A stretch of DNA of 64,000 bases from Rhizobium sophoriradicis. GTDB taxonomy: Bacteria; Pseudomonadota; Alphaproteobacteria; Rhizobiales; Rhizobiaceae. Positions 25,051-34,671 of the stretch are shown here, one piece after another; the first letter of the stretch is position 1; the number at the start of each line of letters is the position of its first letter. Under the pieces are notes generated by a model that worked only from the letters and a program-made list of their open reading frames with translations, searched no databases and was not told where the DNA came from. The stretch is taken from assembly GCF_003939025.1 (NCBI RefSeq), contig NZ_RQIH01000013.1, positions 62,001 through 126,000 on the forward strand, given 5' to 3'. A program made the position numbers and the translations under genes.

Positions 25051-26127
25051 TCATAGATCGGATCGCCTTCTCGTATCCGACGGGTTCTCTCCATAGGCCG
25101 CCCGATAGATCGCCGCAAAACGGCCAAAGTGGAAGAATCCCCACTTCAAACAGATGTCCCGCAATGGCTGCCGGTTTGAAGGATCGCGCAGATCCTCCCG
25201 GACCGCCTGCAAACGGATCGTCCGGAGGTATGCGGACGGTGTGGTTGCCTTGAAAGCCCGAAAACCGACTTCGAGAGCGCGAGTGGAAATGCCCGCCGCC
25301 TCCGCAACATTCTGCATCGTCAACGGCTGCGCGATGTTCGCATGCATGAATTCCATTGCGCGGCGGACATGCCGCGGTGCGATCAGATGGATTTTCTTGT
25401 CCAGAAGATGCGAGAGCCGATGAGGAACCAAGCGCACGACCAGATCGGCAAATGCCTGGGTCAGGTTCGACATGGCAATTGGCGAGTGAAGGAGCGGGCC
25501 GTCGTTGCGCATGCCGATGATCATCGTCTGGGCGAGACTGCCGATCAACTGCCCCGCCGCGGTGGAGCGATCAACGACCGGCGACAAATCCAATGACCCG
25601 ATCAGCGGGGTCTCCAATACGGCGGCGACGGTCTGAGCTAAGATCGGCCAACTCAGACTGAGTGTGTCTGACCGGTGAGGCGCTGCCCTCACGGAAACCC
25701 GTTCCGGCTCAAGATTGTTCATCAACAACAGCCGCCCGGGTGTCGCTTCGGCCACAGTCCGACCAAAGGCTACGTCGAGACCACCCGTTCGCGGAACGAC
25801 GATTGCCAGCGTTTCCGGCGTTCCATCTGCCGTTCTTGCACCCCAGCCGCCGGAATCCTGGTTGCTGACCAGCGACACCCGCTCATCACCCCAAAACCCC
25901 ACCTTCCAGTCGAGCGCTTTCTCGCGACCATTTCGCCATGCGTCGAACGAACCGAACCCCTTGGTCAGAGCCTCGACCATATCGTCGAAGGTTGTCCCCT
26001 GAAATCGGGCTGTGAAATTCGGGGAGGCGTTTTCCGGCATGGGAATCCAGACAGCTGATGAAATATCGGATTTATGCCGCGCGCATTGTTCAAAAGTATG
26101 ACTTATCGGATGAACCCTTTCAACCAT
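25051..26127 (-). CDS. AraC-family transcriptional regulator
   Basis: A protein of about 358 residues. The last 100 residues are the double HTH of the AraC family: AQPLTMQNVAEAAGISTRALEVGFRAFKATTPSAYLRTIRL, then the second helix pair CLKWGFFHFGRFAAIYRAAYGENPSDTRRR. The N-terminal 240 residues resemble the AraC-binding-like (AraC_binding_2) sensor domain, with no recognisable ligand motif. The start is uncertain: ATG at 26127 or at 26040 (MPENASPNF). The gene lies between olsB and tme, but I see no evidence that it controls either. Confidence 0.88.
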   Translation of the reverse strand: MVERVHPISHTFEQCARHKSDISSAVWIPMPENASPNFTARFQGTTFDDMVEALTKGFGSFDAWRNGREKALDWKVGFWGDERVSLVSNQDSGGWGARTADGTPETLAIVVPRTGGLDVAFGRTVAEATPGRLLLMNNLEPERVSVRAAPHRSDTLSLSWPILAQTVAAVLETPLIGSLDLSPVVDRSTAAGQLIGSLAQTMIIGMRNDGPLLHSPIAMSNLTQAFADLVVRLVPHRLSHLLDKKIHLIAPRHVRRAMEFMHANIAQPLTMQNVAEAAGISTRALEVGFRAFKATTPSAYLRTIRLQAVREDLRDPSNRQPLRDICLKWGFFHFGRFAAIYRAAYGENPSDTRRRSDL

Positions 26128-26149
26128 ATCCTCGGCGAGCAAGCCACAA

Positions 26150-26186
26150 AAAGGTGCGCCCGGCCGACGTGCTGTCGGCCGGGCGC
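26150..26186 (-). terminator. Rho-independent terminator of tme
   Basis: A perfect 13-bp GC-rich stem (GCGCCCGGCCGAC and its complement) with a 5-base loop, followed on the reverse strand by ACC and a run of T. It lies 30 bp beyond the tme stop. Confidence 0.9.
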
Positions 26187-26218
26187 TAAATGCCGCCTAA
26201 TGGGAGGCTGAGGCGAGT

Positions 26219-28504
26219 TTACGAACCCGCCCCGTAGGCAGCGATCGCCGCCATGTTGACGATGTCGCTGTCCTTGGCGCCCATCGAGGTGATCTGCACG
26301 GCCTTGTCGAGACCGACGAGGATCGGGCCGATGACCGTCGAGCCGCCGAGTTCCTGCAGCATCTTGGTCGAGATCGAGGCCGAGTGGAAGGCCGGCATGA
26401 CCAGCACGTTGGCCGGACCGGAGAGCCGGCAGAAGGGATATTGCTCCATCACCTTTCGGTTCAGCGCGACATCGGCGGCCATCTCGCCGTCGAATTCGAA
26501 ATCGACGCGGCGCTTGTCGAGGATCTTCACCGCCTCGCGCACCCGCTCGGAGCGTTCGCCGGAGGGATGGCCGAAGGTCGAATAGGCGAGCATGGCGACA
26601 CGCGGCGGATAACCCATGCGCCGCGCCAGACCGGCGGCCTCTTCGGCGATATCGGCAAGTTGCTCGGCCGTCGGCATGTCGTGCACCGCCGTATCGGCAA
26701 CAAAGACGGTGCGGCCGCGGCAGAGCGCCAGCGACACGCCGATGACGCGGTGGCCGGGCTTCTCGTCGATGCAGCGGCGCACATCCTCGAGTGCAGTCGA
26801 ATAGTTGCGGGTGATGCCCGTCACCATGCCGTCGGCGTCGCCGAGCGCCACCATGGTGGCGGCGAAATGGTTGCGGTCGTTGTGGATCAGGCGCTGGGCA
26901 TCGCGGTGGAGATAACCGTGCCGCTGCAGCCTGGCATAGAGGTAGTCGATATAGGCGTCGACGCGGGTGGAGATACGGGCATTGACGATCTCGAGGCCGG
27001 GGCGGTTGAGATCGATACCGGCGCGCTCCGCCGTCGCCCGGATCAGGTCCTCACGGCCGAGCAGGAGCGCGGTGCCGAGCTGCTGGTTGGCATAGGACAG
27101 TGCTGCGCGCAGGACCTGCTCTTCCTCGGCTTCGGCAAAGACGATTCGCTTCGGCCGGCGGCGGACACGCTCGTAGAGGCTGGCGAGCGTCGAAGCGATC
27201 GGATCGCGGCGGGCCGAAAGCTCGCGGGCATAACCGGCCATATCGGTGATGACCTTGCGGGCGACGCCGGTCTCGATCGCGGCCTCAGCGACCGCGACGG
27301 GGATTGCCGAGATCAGCCGCGGATCAAACGGAACCGGGATGATATATTGCGCGCCGAAACGCGGCCGGTTGCCCTGGTAGGCGGCAACCACATCATCGGG
27401 CACGTCCTCGCGGGCAAGATTTGCCAGCGCCTTGACGGCGGCGATCTTCATCGCGTCGTTGATCGTCGAGGCACGGACGTCGAGCGCGCCGCGGAAGATA
27501 TAGGGGAAGCCGAGGACGTTGTTGACCTGGTTCGGATAGTCCGAGCGGCCGGTCGCCATGATGGCGTCGTCGCGGATGCGGGCCACCTCTTCCGGGGTGA
27601 TTTCGGGATCGGGATTGGCCATGGCGAAGATGATCGGCCGATCGGCCATCGAGCGGATCATGTCGGCCGAGAAGGCGCCCTTCTGCGACAGGCCGAAGAT
27701 GACGTCCGCTCCCTTCATCGCCTCTTCCAGCGTGCGCGCGTCGGTCATTGCCGCATGCGCCGATTTCCACTGGTTCATGCCCTCGGTGCGGCCCTGGTAG
27801 ATGACGCCCTTGGTGTCGCAGAGGATAATATTGTCAGGCGCAAAACCCATCGCCTTGATGAGTTCGACGCAGGCAATCGCCGCCGCTCCCGCACCATTGC
27901 AGACGAGCTTCGTCGTCTTCAGGTCGCGGCCGGTCAGCTCCAGCGCGTTGATGAGGCCGGCGGCGGCGATGATCGCCGTTCCGTGCTGGTCGTCGTGGAA
28001 GACCGGGATGTCCATCAGCTCGCGCAGCCGGCTTTCGATGACGAAGCAATCCGGCGCCTTGATGTCTTCCAGATTGATGCCGCCGAAGGAGGGGCCGAGG
28101 AAGCGCACGCAGTTGATGAACTCGTCGACGTTTTCCGTGTCGATCTCGAGGTCGATGGAATCGACGTCGGCGAAGCGTTTGAAAAGTACCGACTTGCCTT
28201 CCATGACCGGCTTCGAGGCGAGAGCACCGAGATTACCGAGGCCGAGAATGGCAGTGCCGTTGGAAATGACGGCGACCATGTTGCCGCGCGCCGTATAGTC
28301 GTATGCCGTCTGCGGATCGGCGGCGATCGCCTTGACGGGGACGGCGACACCGGGGGAATAGGCGAGCGACAGGTCACGCTGCGTCGCCATCGGCTTCGTC
28401 GGGTTGATCTCCAGCTTGCCGGGGCGGCCCATGGCGTGAAAATCGAGCGCCTCCTGGTCCGTCACCGAGGTCACCGGCCGGTCCTTCTTATCGATATCGG
28501 GCAT
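26219..28504 (-). CDS. tme: NADP-dependent malic enzyme with C-terminal phosphotransacetylase-like domain
   Basis: A 761-residue chimeric malic enzyme. The N-terminal malic domain (LAYSPGVAVPVKAIA, Tyr and Lys catalytic region, FHDDQHGTAII) and the NAD(P)-binding Rossmann domain reach to about 425. The C-terminal 320 residues resemble phosphate acetyltransferase but only regulate. It decarboxylates malate to pyruvate with NADPH. The assignment to tme rather than the NAD-linked dme comes from gene order next to mutS and glnD, as in Sinorhizobium meliloti; cofactor specificity is not proven. It is divergent from mutS. Confidence 0.88.
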   Translation of the reverse strand: MPDIDKKDRPVTSVTDQEALDFHAMGRPGKLEINPTKPMATQRDLSLAYSPGVAVPVKAIAADPQTAYDYTARGNMVAVISNGTAILGLGNLGALASKPVMEGKSVLFKRFADVDSIDLEIDTENVDEFINCVRFLGPSFGGINLEDIKAPDCFVIESRLRELMDIPVFHDDQHGTAIIAAAGLINALELTGRDLKTTKLVCNGAGAAAIACVELIKAMGFAPDNIILCDTKGVIYQGRTEGMNQWKSAHAAMTDARTLEEAMKGADVIFGLSQKGAFSADMIRSMADRPIIFAMANPDPEITPEEVARIRDDAIMATGRSDYPNQVNNVLGFPYIFRGALDVRASTINDAMKIAAVKALANLAREDVPDDVVAAYQGNRPRFGAQYIIPVPFDPRLISAIPVAVAEAAIETGVARKVITDMAGYARELSARRDPIASTLASLYERVRRRPKRIVFAEAEEEQVLRAALSYANQQLGTALLLGREDLIRATAERAGIDLNRPGLEIVNARISTRVDAYIDYLYARLQRHGYLHRDAQRLIHNDRNHFAATMVALGDADGMVTGITRNYSTALEDVRRCIDEKPGHRVIGVSLALCRGRTVFVADTAVHDMPTAEQLADIAEEAAGLARRMGYPPRVAMLAYSTFGHPSGERSERVREAVKILDKRRVDFEFDGEMAADVALNRKVMEQYPFCRLSGPANVLVMPAFHSASISTKMLQELGGSTVIGPILVGLDKAVQITSMGAKDSDIVNMAAIAAYGAGS

Positions 28505-28617
28505 ATATCCTCCAACGTCCTGTGGGCGACGCTTTGCTCTTCCTCAAATGCTGTTGTCATCTATAGCGGCGCGCGGATAGGGTTGGCACCTGTTTTTTTG
28601 GGAAAAACTGCACCTCC

Positions 28618-31344
28618 GTGAACGCACGAATAGACACAGGAAATGAAGCCTTTTCGGCTGCCGAGCTTGCCACGGCGGAAAGCCGCGCCTCGGCGACGCC
28701 GATGATGGAGCAATATATCGAGATCAAGGCGAACAATCCGGGTTCGCTGCTCTTCTATCGCATGGGCGACTTTTACGAGCTGTTCTTCGAGGATGCGCTG
28801 GAGGCGTCGCGCGCGCTCGGCATCACGCTGACGAAGCGCGGCCAGCACATGGGCCAGGATATCCCGATGTGCGGCGTGCCCGTCCATGCCGCCGACGATT
28901 ATCTGCAGAAGCTGATTTCGCTCGGCTTCCGCGTCGCCGTTTGCGAGCAGGTCGAGGATCCGGCCGAAGCAAAGAAACGCGGCGGCAAATCCGTCGTCAA
29001 GCGCGATGTCGTGCGCCTGGTCACGCCGGGCACGATCACCGAGGAAAAGCTGCTGTCGCCCTCGGAATCCAACTATCTTATGGCGCTCGCCCGCATTCGC
29101 GGCGGGGCCGAACCGGCGCTGGCGCTTGCCTGGATCGATATTTCCACCGGCGTCTTCCGGCTGGCGGAGACGGAAAGTTCGCGGCTGCTCGCCGACATCC
29201 TGCGCATCGATCCGCGCGAGCTCATCCTGCCCGATACGATCTTCCACGATGCCGAGCTGAAACCCGTCTTTGACGTGCTCGGCCGAACGGCGGTGCCGCA
29301 GCCGGCGGTTCTCTTCGACAGCGCCAGCGCCGAAGGCCGGATCGCCCGCTATTTCGGGGTTTCGACGCTGGACGGCTTCGGCAGCTTCTCGCGCGCCGAG
29401 CTTGCGGCGGCCGCAGCCGCCGTCGCCTATGTCGAGAAGACTCAGATCGCCGAGCGTCCGCCGCTTGGGCAGCCCGAGCGGGAAAGTGCCGCCTCAACGC
29501 TCTTCATCGATCCGGCCACCCGCGCCAATCTCGAACTTGCCCGCACCCTGTCAGGCGATCGCAACGGTGCGCTGCTGAAGGCGGTCGACCGCACCGTCAC
29601 CGGCGGCGGCGCCAGGCTTCTGGCCGAGCGGCTGATGTCGCCGCTCACCGATCCCGGCCGCATCAATGCCAGGCTCGATTCGATCGGCTTTTTGATCGAC
29701 GAGCCGTCGCTCTGCGGCAAGCTGCGCGACACGCTGAGACATGTGCCCGACATGCCGCGAGCGCTCTCCCGGCTGGCGCTCGACCGCGGCGGTCCGCGCG
29801 ATCTCGCGGCCATCCGCCAGGGCCTGCAGGCCGCAAGCGGCCTCGCGGATCTGCTCGCCAAGGCCATGCTGCCGGAAGAACTCGGCGAGGCATTGTCCGG
29901 GCTGAAAGCGCTTCCCGCGAGCCTGGAAAGGCTGCTTGCCGAGACGCTCGCCGATGAACTGCCGCTGCTGAAGCGCGACGGCGGTTTCCTGCGCGACGGC
30001 GCCAGCGCCGAACTCGACGAGGTTCGGGCGCTGCGCGACCAGTCGCGCCGCGTCATCGCCGGGCTGCAGCTGCAATATGCCGAGGAAACCGGCATCCGGT
30101 CGCTGAAGATCAAGCACAATAATATTCTCGGCTATTTCATCGAGGTCACCGCCGGCAATGCCGCCCCGATGACCGATACGGCCGAAGCCAAGTCCCGCTT
30201 CATCCACCGCCAGACGATGGCGAGCGCGATGCGCTTCACCACGACCGAACTTGCCGATCTCGAAAGCCGCATCGCCAATGCCGCCGACCGGGCGCTTTCG
30301 ATCGAACTCGAGGCCTTCGACAAGATGACGGCGGCCGTCGTGGCTGAAGCCGAGGCGATCAAGTCGGGCGCCCGCGCACTTGCCGTGATCGACGTCGCCG
30401 CCGGCTTGGCGCTGCTCGCCGAAGAGCAGGCCTACTGCCGGCCGCAGGTCGACGGCTCGAAGATGTTTGCCATCGAGGGCGGCCGTCATCCTGTTGTCGA
30501 GCAGTCGCTGCGGCGGCAGGCGGGCGGCCCGTTCGTCGCCAACCATTGCGATCTTTCGCCGAAGGATGGCGCCAAGGATGGCGCCATCTGGCTGCTGACC
30601 GGCCCGAACATGGGCGGTAAATCGACCTTTCTGCGCCAGAACGCGCTGATCGCGATCCTGGCGCAGATGGGCTCTTTCGTGCCGGCGACATCGGCCCATA
30701 TCGGCATCGTCGACCGGCTGTTCTCGCGCGTCGGCGCCTCCGACGACCTGGCGCGCGGGCGCTCGACCTTCATGGTCGAGATGGTCGAGACGGCTGCGAT
30801 CCTCAATCAGGCGAGCGACCGCTCGCTCGTCATCCTCGACGAGATCGGCCGCGGCACCGCGACATTCGACGGCTTGTCGATCGCCTGGGCGGCCGTCGAG
30901 CACCTGCACGAGGCCAATCGCTGCCGCGGCCTGTTCGCCACGCATTTCCACGAGCTGACCGTGCTGTCGGAGAAGCTTGGCCGGCTATCGAACGCCACGA
31001 TGCGCGTCAAGGAATGGGACGGCGACGTCATCTTCCTGCATGAGGTCGGGCCGGGTGCGGCCGACCGCTCCTACGGCATTCAGGTCGCCCGCCTCGCGGG
31101 ACTTCCGGCCTCGGTCGTGGCGCGGGCCCGCGACGTGCTCACCCGCCTCGAGGATGCCGACCGCAAGAACCCGGCGAGCCAGTTGATCGACGACCTGCCG
31201 CTCTTCCAGGTGGCCGTGCGCCGCGAGGACGCGGCCCGCGGTCCGTCCAAGGTCGAGGAGGCGTTGAAGGCGATGAGCCTCGACGACATGACGCCGCGCG
31301 AGGCGATGGATGCGCTTTACGATCTCAAGAAGAAGCTGAAATAG
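28618..31344 (+). CDS. mutS: DNA mismatch repair protein MutS
   Basis: A 908-residue mismatch-recognition ATPase. The mismatch-binding Phe-x-Glu motif is in FYRMGDFYELFFEDA (Phe52 and Glu54). The C-terminal ABC-type ATPase has Walker A GPNMGGKST (about residue 662), the Walker B VILDEIGRGT and the helix-turn-helix dimer region after about 800. A GTG start gives an N-terminal tail of about 25 residues before the family core. It is divergent from tme; a short conserved gene follows 11 bp after its stop. Confidence 0.96.
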   Translation: MNARIDTGNEAFSAAELATAESRASATPMMEQYIEIKANNPGSLLFYRMGDFYELFFEDALEASRALGITLTKRGQHMGQDIPMCGVPVHAADDYLQKLISLGFRVAVCEQVEDPAEAKKRGGKSVVKRDVVRLVTPGTITEEKLLSPSESNYLMALARIRGGAEPALALAWIDISTGVFRLAETESSRLLADILRIDPRELILPDTIFHDAELKPVFDVLGRTAVPQPAVLFDSASAEGRIARYFGVSTLDGFGSFSRAELAAAAAAVAYVEKTQIAERPPLGQPERESAASTLFIDPATRANLELARTLSGDRNGALLKAVDRTVTGGGARLLAERLMSPLTDPGRINARLDSIGFLIDEPSLCGKLRDTLRHVPDMPRALSRLALDRGGPRDLAAIRQGLQAASGLADLLAKAMLPEELGEALSGLKALPASLERLLAETLADELPLLKRDGGFLRDGASAELDEVRALRDQSRRVIAGLQLQYAEETGIRSLKIKHNNILGYFIEVTAGNAAPMTDTAEAKSRFIHRQTMASAMRFTTTELADLESRIANAADRALSIELEAFDKMTAAVVAEAEAIKSGARALAVIDVAAGLALLAEEQAYCRPQVDGSKMFAIEGGRHPVVEQSLRRQAGGPFVANHCDLSPKDGAKDGAIWLLTGPNMGGKSTFLRQNALIAILAQMGSFVPATSAHIGIVDRLFSRVGASDDLARGRSTFMVEMVETAAILNQASDRSLVILDEIGRGTATFDGLSIAWAAVEHLHEANRCRGLFATHFHELTVLSEKLGRLSNATMRVKEWDGDVIFLHEVGPGAADRSYGIQVARLAGLPASVVARARDVLTRLEDADRKNPASQLIDDLPLFQVAVRREDAARGPSKVEEALKAMSLDDMTPREAMDALYDLKKKLK

Positions 31345-31355
31345 GAGCGCGGCCG

Positions 31356-31631
31356 ATGTTCATGGAAAAGCTGGTTCGCGAAACCGAGCGCCTCTCGCTG
31401 ATCTGCTCCATGCTCGACACGATGCGGCGCGCCGACCGGGACCGCAATGCGCGCGGCTGGACCTCCCCGATCGGCCTGCTGAAAATCACCCGCAGTTGCG
31501 CTATGATCTCGGAGCTCGCAACCGCGATCGCCAAGGCGGGTTATCGCGAATGCGACAGGCAGACGCTCGAGGAGATCCTGAGCGAGACACGCCAAGTGCT
31601 CTATGCGCTGAGAGCGCAGGCGGCCGACTGA
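31356..31631 (+). CDS. Small conserved protein of unknown function
   Basis: A 91-residue, mostly helical, charged protein (MFMEKLVRETERLSLICSMLDTMRR and ETRQVLYALRAQ) without transmembrane segment or signal peptide. It starts 11 bp after mutS, so it is probably co-transcribed. I recognise no domain. Two Cys and an RECDRQTLEEIL stretch are notable. The codon use fits its neighbours, which makes it likely genuine. There is 130 bp of spacer before glnD. Confidence 0.68.
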   Translation: MFMEKLVRETERLSLICSMLDTMRRADRDRNARGWTSPIGLLKITRSCAMISELATAIAKAGYRECDRQTLEEILSETRQVLYALRAQAAD

Positions 31632-31764
31632 GGCTTTTGCCGAAAGCCACTGCTTGCGTCAAAGCGTCCCGACCCTGCCGCAGGGCCAACACCATTTCGC
31701 CAAATTTAAAGGGTCTTGCAGTATGAGGACCTGTGTCAATCGCCTGATAAAGAGGCTATAGCGC

Positions 31765-34671
31765 ATGCAGACGAAACCAGCGGCAGGCCGCGAACCGGCA
31801 GCCCGGCATGAACAGGACGCCACTCCGGCGAAAGCAATGCGCGACCTCGATTTCTCCACGATCCTTGACACCGAGCTGCTGCAGAAGCAGTGCGACGCCG
31901 TTGCCGAAGCCAACCGCAATCGGCCCGATGTCATGCGCACCGATCTCCTCGCCGTGCTGAAAAAGGCGAGCACCGAAGGCCGGCAGAAGGCGCGCGCGGC
32001 CCTTGCCGCCGACGGCAGCGGCTTGAATTGCGCCTACCGGATTTCCTGGCTGCAGGACCAGATCATCACCGTCCTCTACAATTTCGCCACCGCCCATATC
32101 TTTCCGCAGCAGAAGGACAAGTTCGCCGTCACCGCCGTCGGCGGCTATGGCCGCGATACGCTGGCGCCCGGCTCCGATATCGACCTGCTCTTCCTTTTCC
32201 TGCCGCGGCCGGCGGAAGAGACGCACAAGGCGGTCGAATTCATGCTCTACGTGCTCTGGGACATGGGCTTCAAGGTCGGCCACGCCACCCGCACGGTGGA
32301 GGAATGCATCGCGCTTTCCAAATCCGACATGACGATCCGCACCGCCATTCTGGAGATGCGCTTTATCTGCGGGCTGCAGCGGCTGGAAACCGAGCTCGAG
32401 ACCCGCTTCGACAAAGAAATCGTCACCGGCACCGGCCCTGAGTTCATCGCCGCCAAGCTTGCCGAGCGCGACGAACGACACCGCAAGGCCGGCGACACGC
32501 GTTATCTCGTCGAACCTAACGTCAAGGAAGGCAAAGGCGGGCTTCGCGACCTGCACACGCTGTTCTGGATCTCGAAATATTATTATCTCGTGCGCGACCA
32601 GGCGGAGCTGGTCAAGCTCGGCGTCCTGTCAAAACACGAATACCGCCTGCTCGAGAAGGCCGATGATTTCCTCTGGGCGGTTCGCTGCCATATGCACTTC
32701 CTGACCGGCAAGGCCGAGGAGCGGCTGTCCTTCGACATCCAGCGCGAGATTGCCGAAGCCTTCGGCTATCACACCCGCCCCGGCCTTTCGGCCGTCGAGC
32801 GCTTCATGAAACATTATTTCCTCGTTGCAAAGGATGTCGGCGATTTGACCCGCATCCTATGCGCCGCACTCGAAGACCAGCAGGCGAAGTCGATCCCCGG
32901 CCTCACCGGCGTCATCAGCCGTTTCACCCATCGCACCCGCAAGATCGCCGGCAGCGTCGAATTCGTCGAAGACCGCGGCCGCATCGCACTCGCCGACGCG
33001 GAGGTGTTCAAGCGCGATCCGGTCAGCATCCTGCGGCTCTTCCATGTCGCCGACATCAACGGCCTGGAATTTCATCCCGATGCGCTGAAACGCGTCACCC
33101 GTTCGCTTGCCCTGATCGACAACAGCTTACGGGAAAACGACGAGGCGAACCGCCTGTTCATGTCGATCCTGACATCGAAACACGACCCGGCGCTGATCCT
33201 CCGGCGGATGAACGAGGCCGGCGTACTCGGCCGTTTCATTCCCGATTTCGGCAAAATCGTCGCGATGATGCAGTTCAACATGTATCACCACTATACGGTC
33301 GACGAACATCTGATCCGCACCGTCGACGTTCTCTCCGAGATCGACAAGTCGCGTTCGGAGGATCTGCACCCGCTCGCCAACAAGCTGATTTCGAATATCG
33401 AGGACCGCGAGGCGCTCTACCTGGCCGTTCTTCTCCACGATATCGCCAAGGGCCGGCTGGAGGATCATTCGATCGCCGGCGCCCGCGTCGCCCGCAAGCT
33501 CTGCGCCCGCTTCGGCCTGTCGCAGAAGCAGACGGAAATCGTCGTCTGGCTGATCGAGGAACATCTGACCATGTCGATGGTGGCGCAGACCCGCGACCTC
33601 ACCGACCGCAAGACCATCACGGATTTCGCCGACCGGGTGCAGTCGCTCGACCGGCTGAAGATGCTGCTGATCCTGACGGTCTGCGATATTCGCGCCGTCG
33701 GCCCCGGCGTCTGGAACGGCTGGAAGGGCCAGCTTCTACGTACGCTCTATTATGAAACCGAGCTGCTCTTGGCCGGCGGCTTCTCGGAGGTCTCCCGCAA
33801 GGAGCGGGCGAATGCCGCCGCCGAGGCGCTGCGCGGTGCGCTCTCCGACTGGAGCCAGAAGGATCGCAACGCCTATACCAAGCTGCATTACCAGCCCTAT
33901 CTGCTTTCGGTACCGTTGGAAGACCAGCTCCGCCACGCCCAGTTCATCCGCCAGGCCGACAAGGCGGGCCAGGCGCTCGCCACCATGGTGCGCACCGACA
34001 GTTTCCACGCCATCACCGAGATCACCGTGCTGTCGCCCGACCATCCGCGCCTGCTCGCCGTCATTGCCGGGGCGTGTGCGGCGGCGGGTGCCAACATCGT
34101 CGACGCGCAGATCTTCACGACCTCGGACGGACGGGCGCTCGACACGATCCATGTCAGCCGTGAATTTGCCGACGATGCCGACGAGCTGCGCCGTGCCGGC
34201 ACGATCGGACGGATGATCGAGGACGTGCTGTCGGGGCGCAAGCGCCTGCCCGAGGTGATCGCCACGCGGGCGCGCAACCGCAAGAAGAACAAGGCCTTCG
34301 TCATTCCGCCGTCGGTCAACATCACCAACAGCCTGTCGAACAAGTTCACCGTCATCGAGGTCGAGTGCCTCGACCGGCCGGGCCTGTTGTCGGAGATCAC
34401 CGCGGTGCTCTCCGATCTGTCGCTCGACATCCAGTCGGCCCGCATCACCACCTTCGGCGAGAAGGTGATCGACACCTTCTACGTCACTGATCTTGTGGGA
34501 CAGAAAATCTCGGGCGACAGCAAGCGCGCCAACATCACCGCCCGGATGAAGGCCGTGATGGCCGAGGAGGAGGACGAACTGCGCGAGCGCATGCCTTCCG
34601 GCATCATCGCGCCCGCCGCCACCGCCCGGACTTCGACCACAGCCGAAAAGAAAGCCGATTCCCCAGCATGA
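31765..34671 (+). CDS. glnD: PII uridylyltransferase/uridylyl-removing enzyme
   Basis: A 968-residue nitrogen sensor that uridylylates PII proteins (GlnB, GlnK) when glutamine is low and removes UMP when it is high. The nucleotidyltransferase domain has VGGYGRDTLAPGSDIDLLFL (about 126-145). The HD hydrolase domain has VLLHDIAKGRLEDHS (about 554-568). Two ACT domains end the protein (about 745-820 and 858-930). An N-terminal tail of about 30 residues precedes the core. It overlaps murJ by four bases (ATGA). Together with rpoN and ptsN it is one of three nitrogen-control genes in the window. Confidence 0.96.
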   Translation: MQTKPAAGREPAARHEQDATPAKAMRDLDFSTILDTELLQKQCDAVAEANRNRPDVMRTDLLAVLKKASTEGRQKARAALAADGSGLNCAYRISWLQDQIITVLYNFATAHIFPQQKDKFAVTAVGGYGRDTLAPGSDIDLLFLFLPRPAEETHKAVEFMLYVLWDMGFKVGHATRTVEECIALSKSDMTIRTAILEMRFICGLQRLETELETRFDKEIVTGTGPEFIAAKLAERDERHRKAGDTRYLVEPNVKEGKGGLRDLHTLFWISKYYYLVRDQAELVKLGVLSKHEYRLLEKADDFLWAVRCHMHFLTGKAEERLSFDIQREIAEAFGYHTRPGLSAVERFMKHYFLVAKDVGDLTRILCAALEDQQAKSIPGLTGVISRFTHRTRKIAGSVEFVEDRGRIALADAEVFKRDPVSILRLFHVADINGLEFHPDALKRVTRSLALIDNSLRENDEANRLFMSILTSKHDPALILRRMNEAGVLGRFIPDFGKIVAMMQFNMYHHYTVDEHLIRTVDVLSEIDKSRSEDLHPLANKLISNIEDREALYLAVLLHDIAKGRLEDHSIAGARVARKLCARFGLSQKQTEIVVWLIEEHLTMSMVAQTRDLTDRKTITDFADRVQSLDRLKMLLILTVCDIRAVGPGVWNGWKGQLLRTLYYETELLLAGGFSEVSRKERANAAAEALRGALSDWSQKDRNAYTKLHYQPYLLSVPLEDQLRHAQFIRQADKAGQALATMVRTDSFHAITEITVLSPDHPRLLAVIAGACAAAGANIVDAQIFTTSDGRALDTIHVSREFADDADELRRAGTIGRMIEDVLSGRKRLPEVIATRARNRKKNKAFVIPPSVNITNSLSNKFTVIEVECLDRPGLLSEITAVLSDLSLDIQSARITTFGEKVIDTFYVTDLVGQKISGDSKRANITARMKAVMAEEEDELRERMPSGIIAPAATARTSTTAEKKADSPA

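Noticed and set aside
24984..26218. AraC regulator as local regulator of olsB or tme
   Set aside because: Position alone; tme has its own terminator (26150-26186) and no binding site could be identified.
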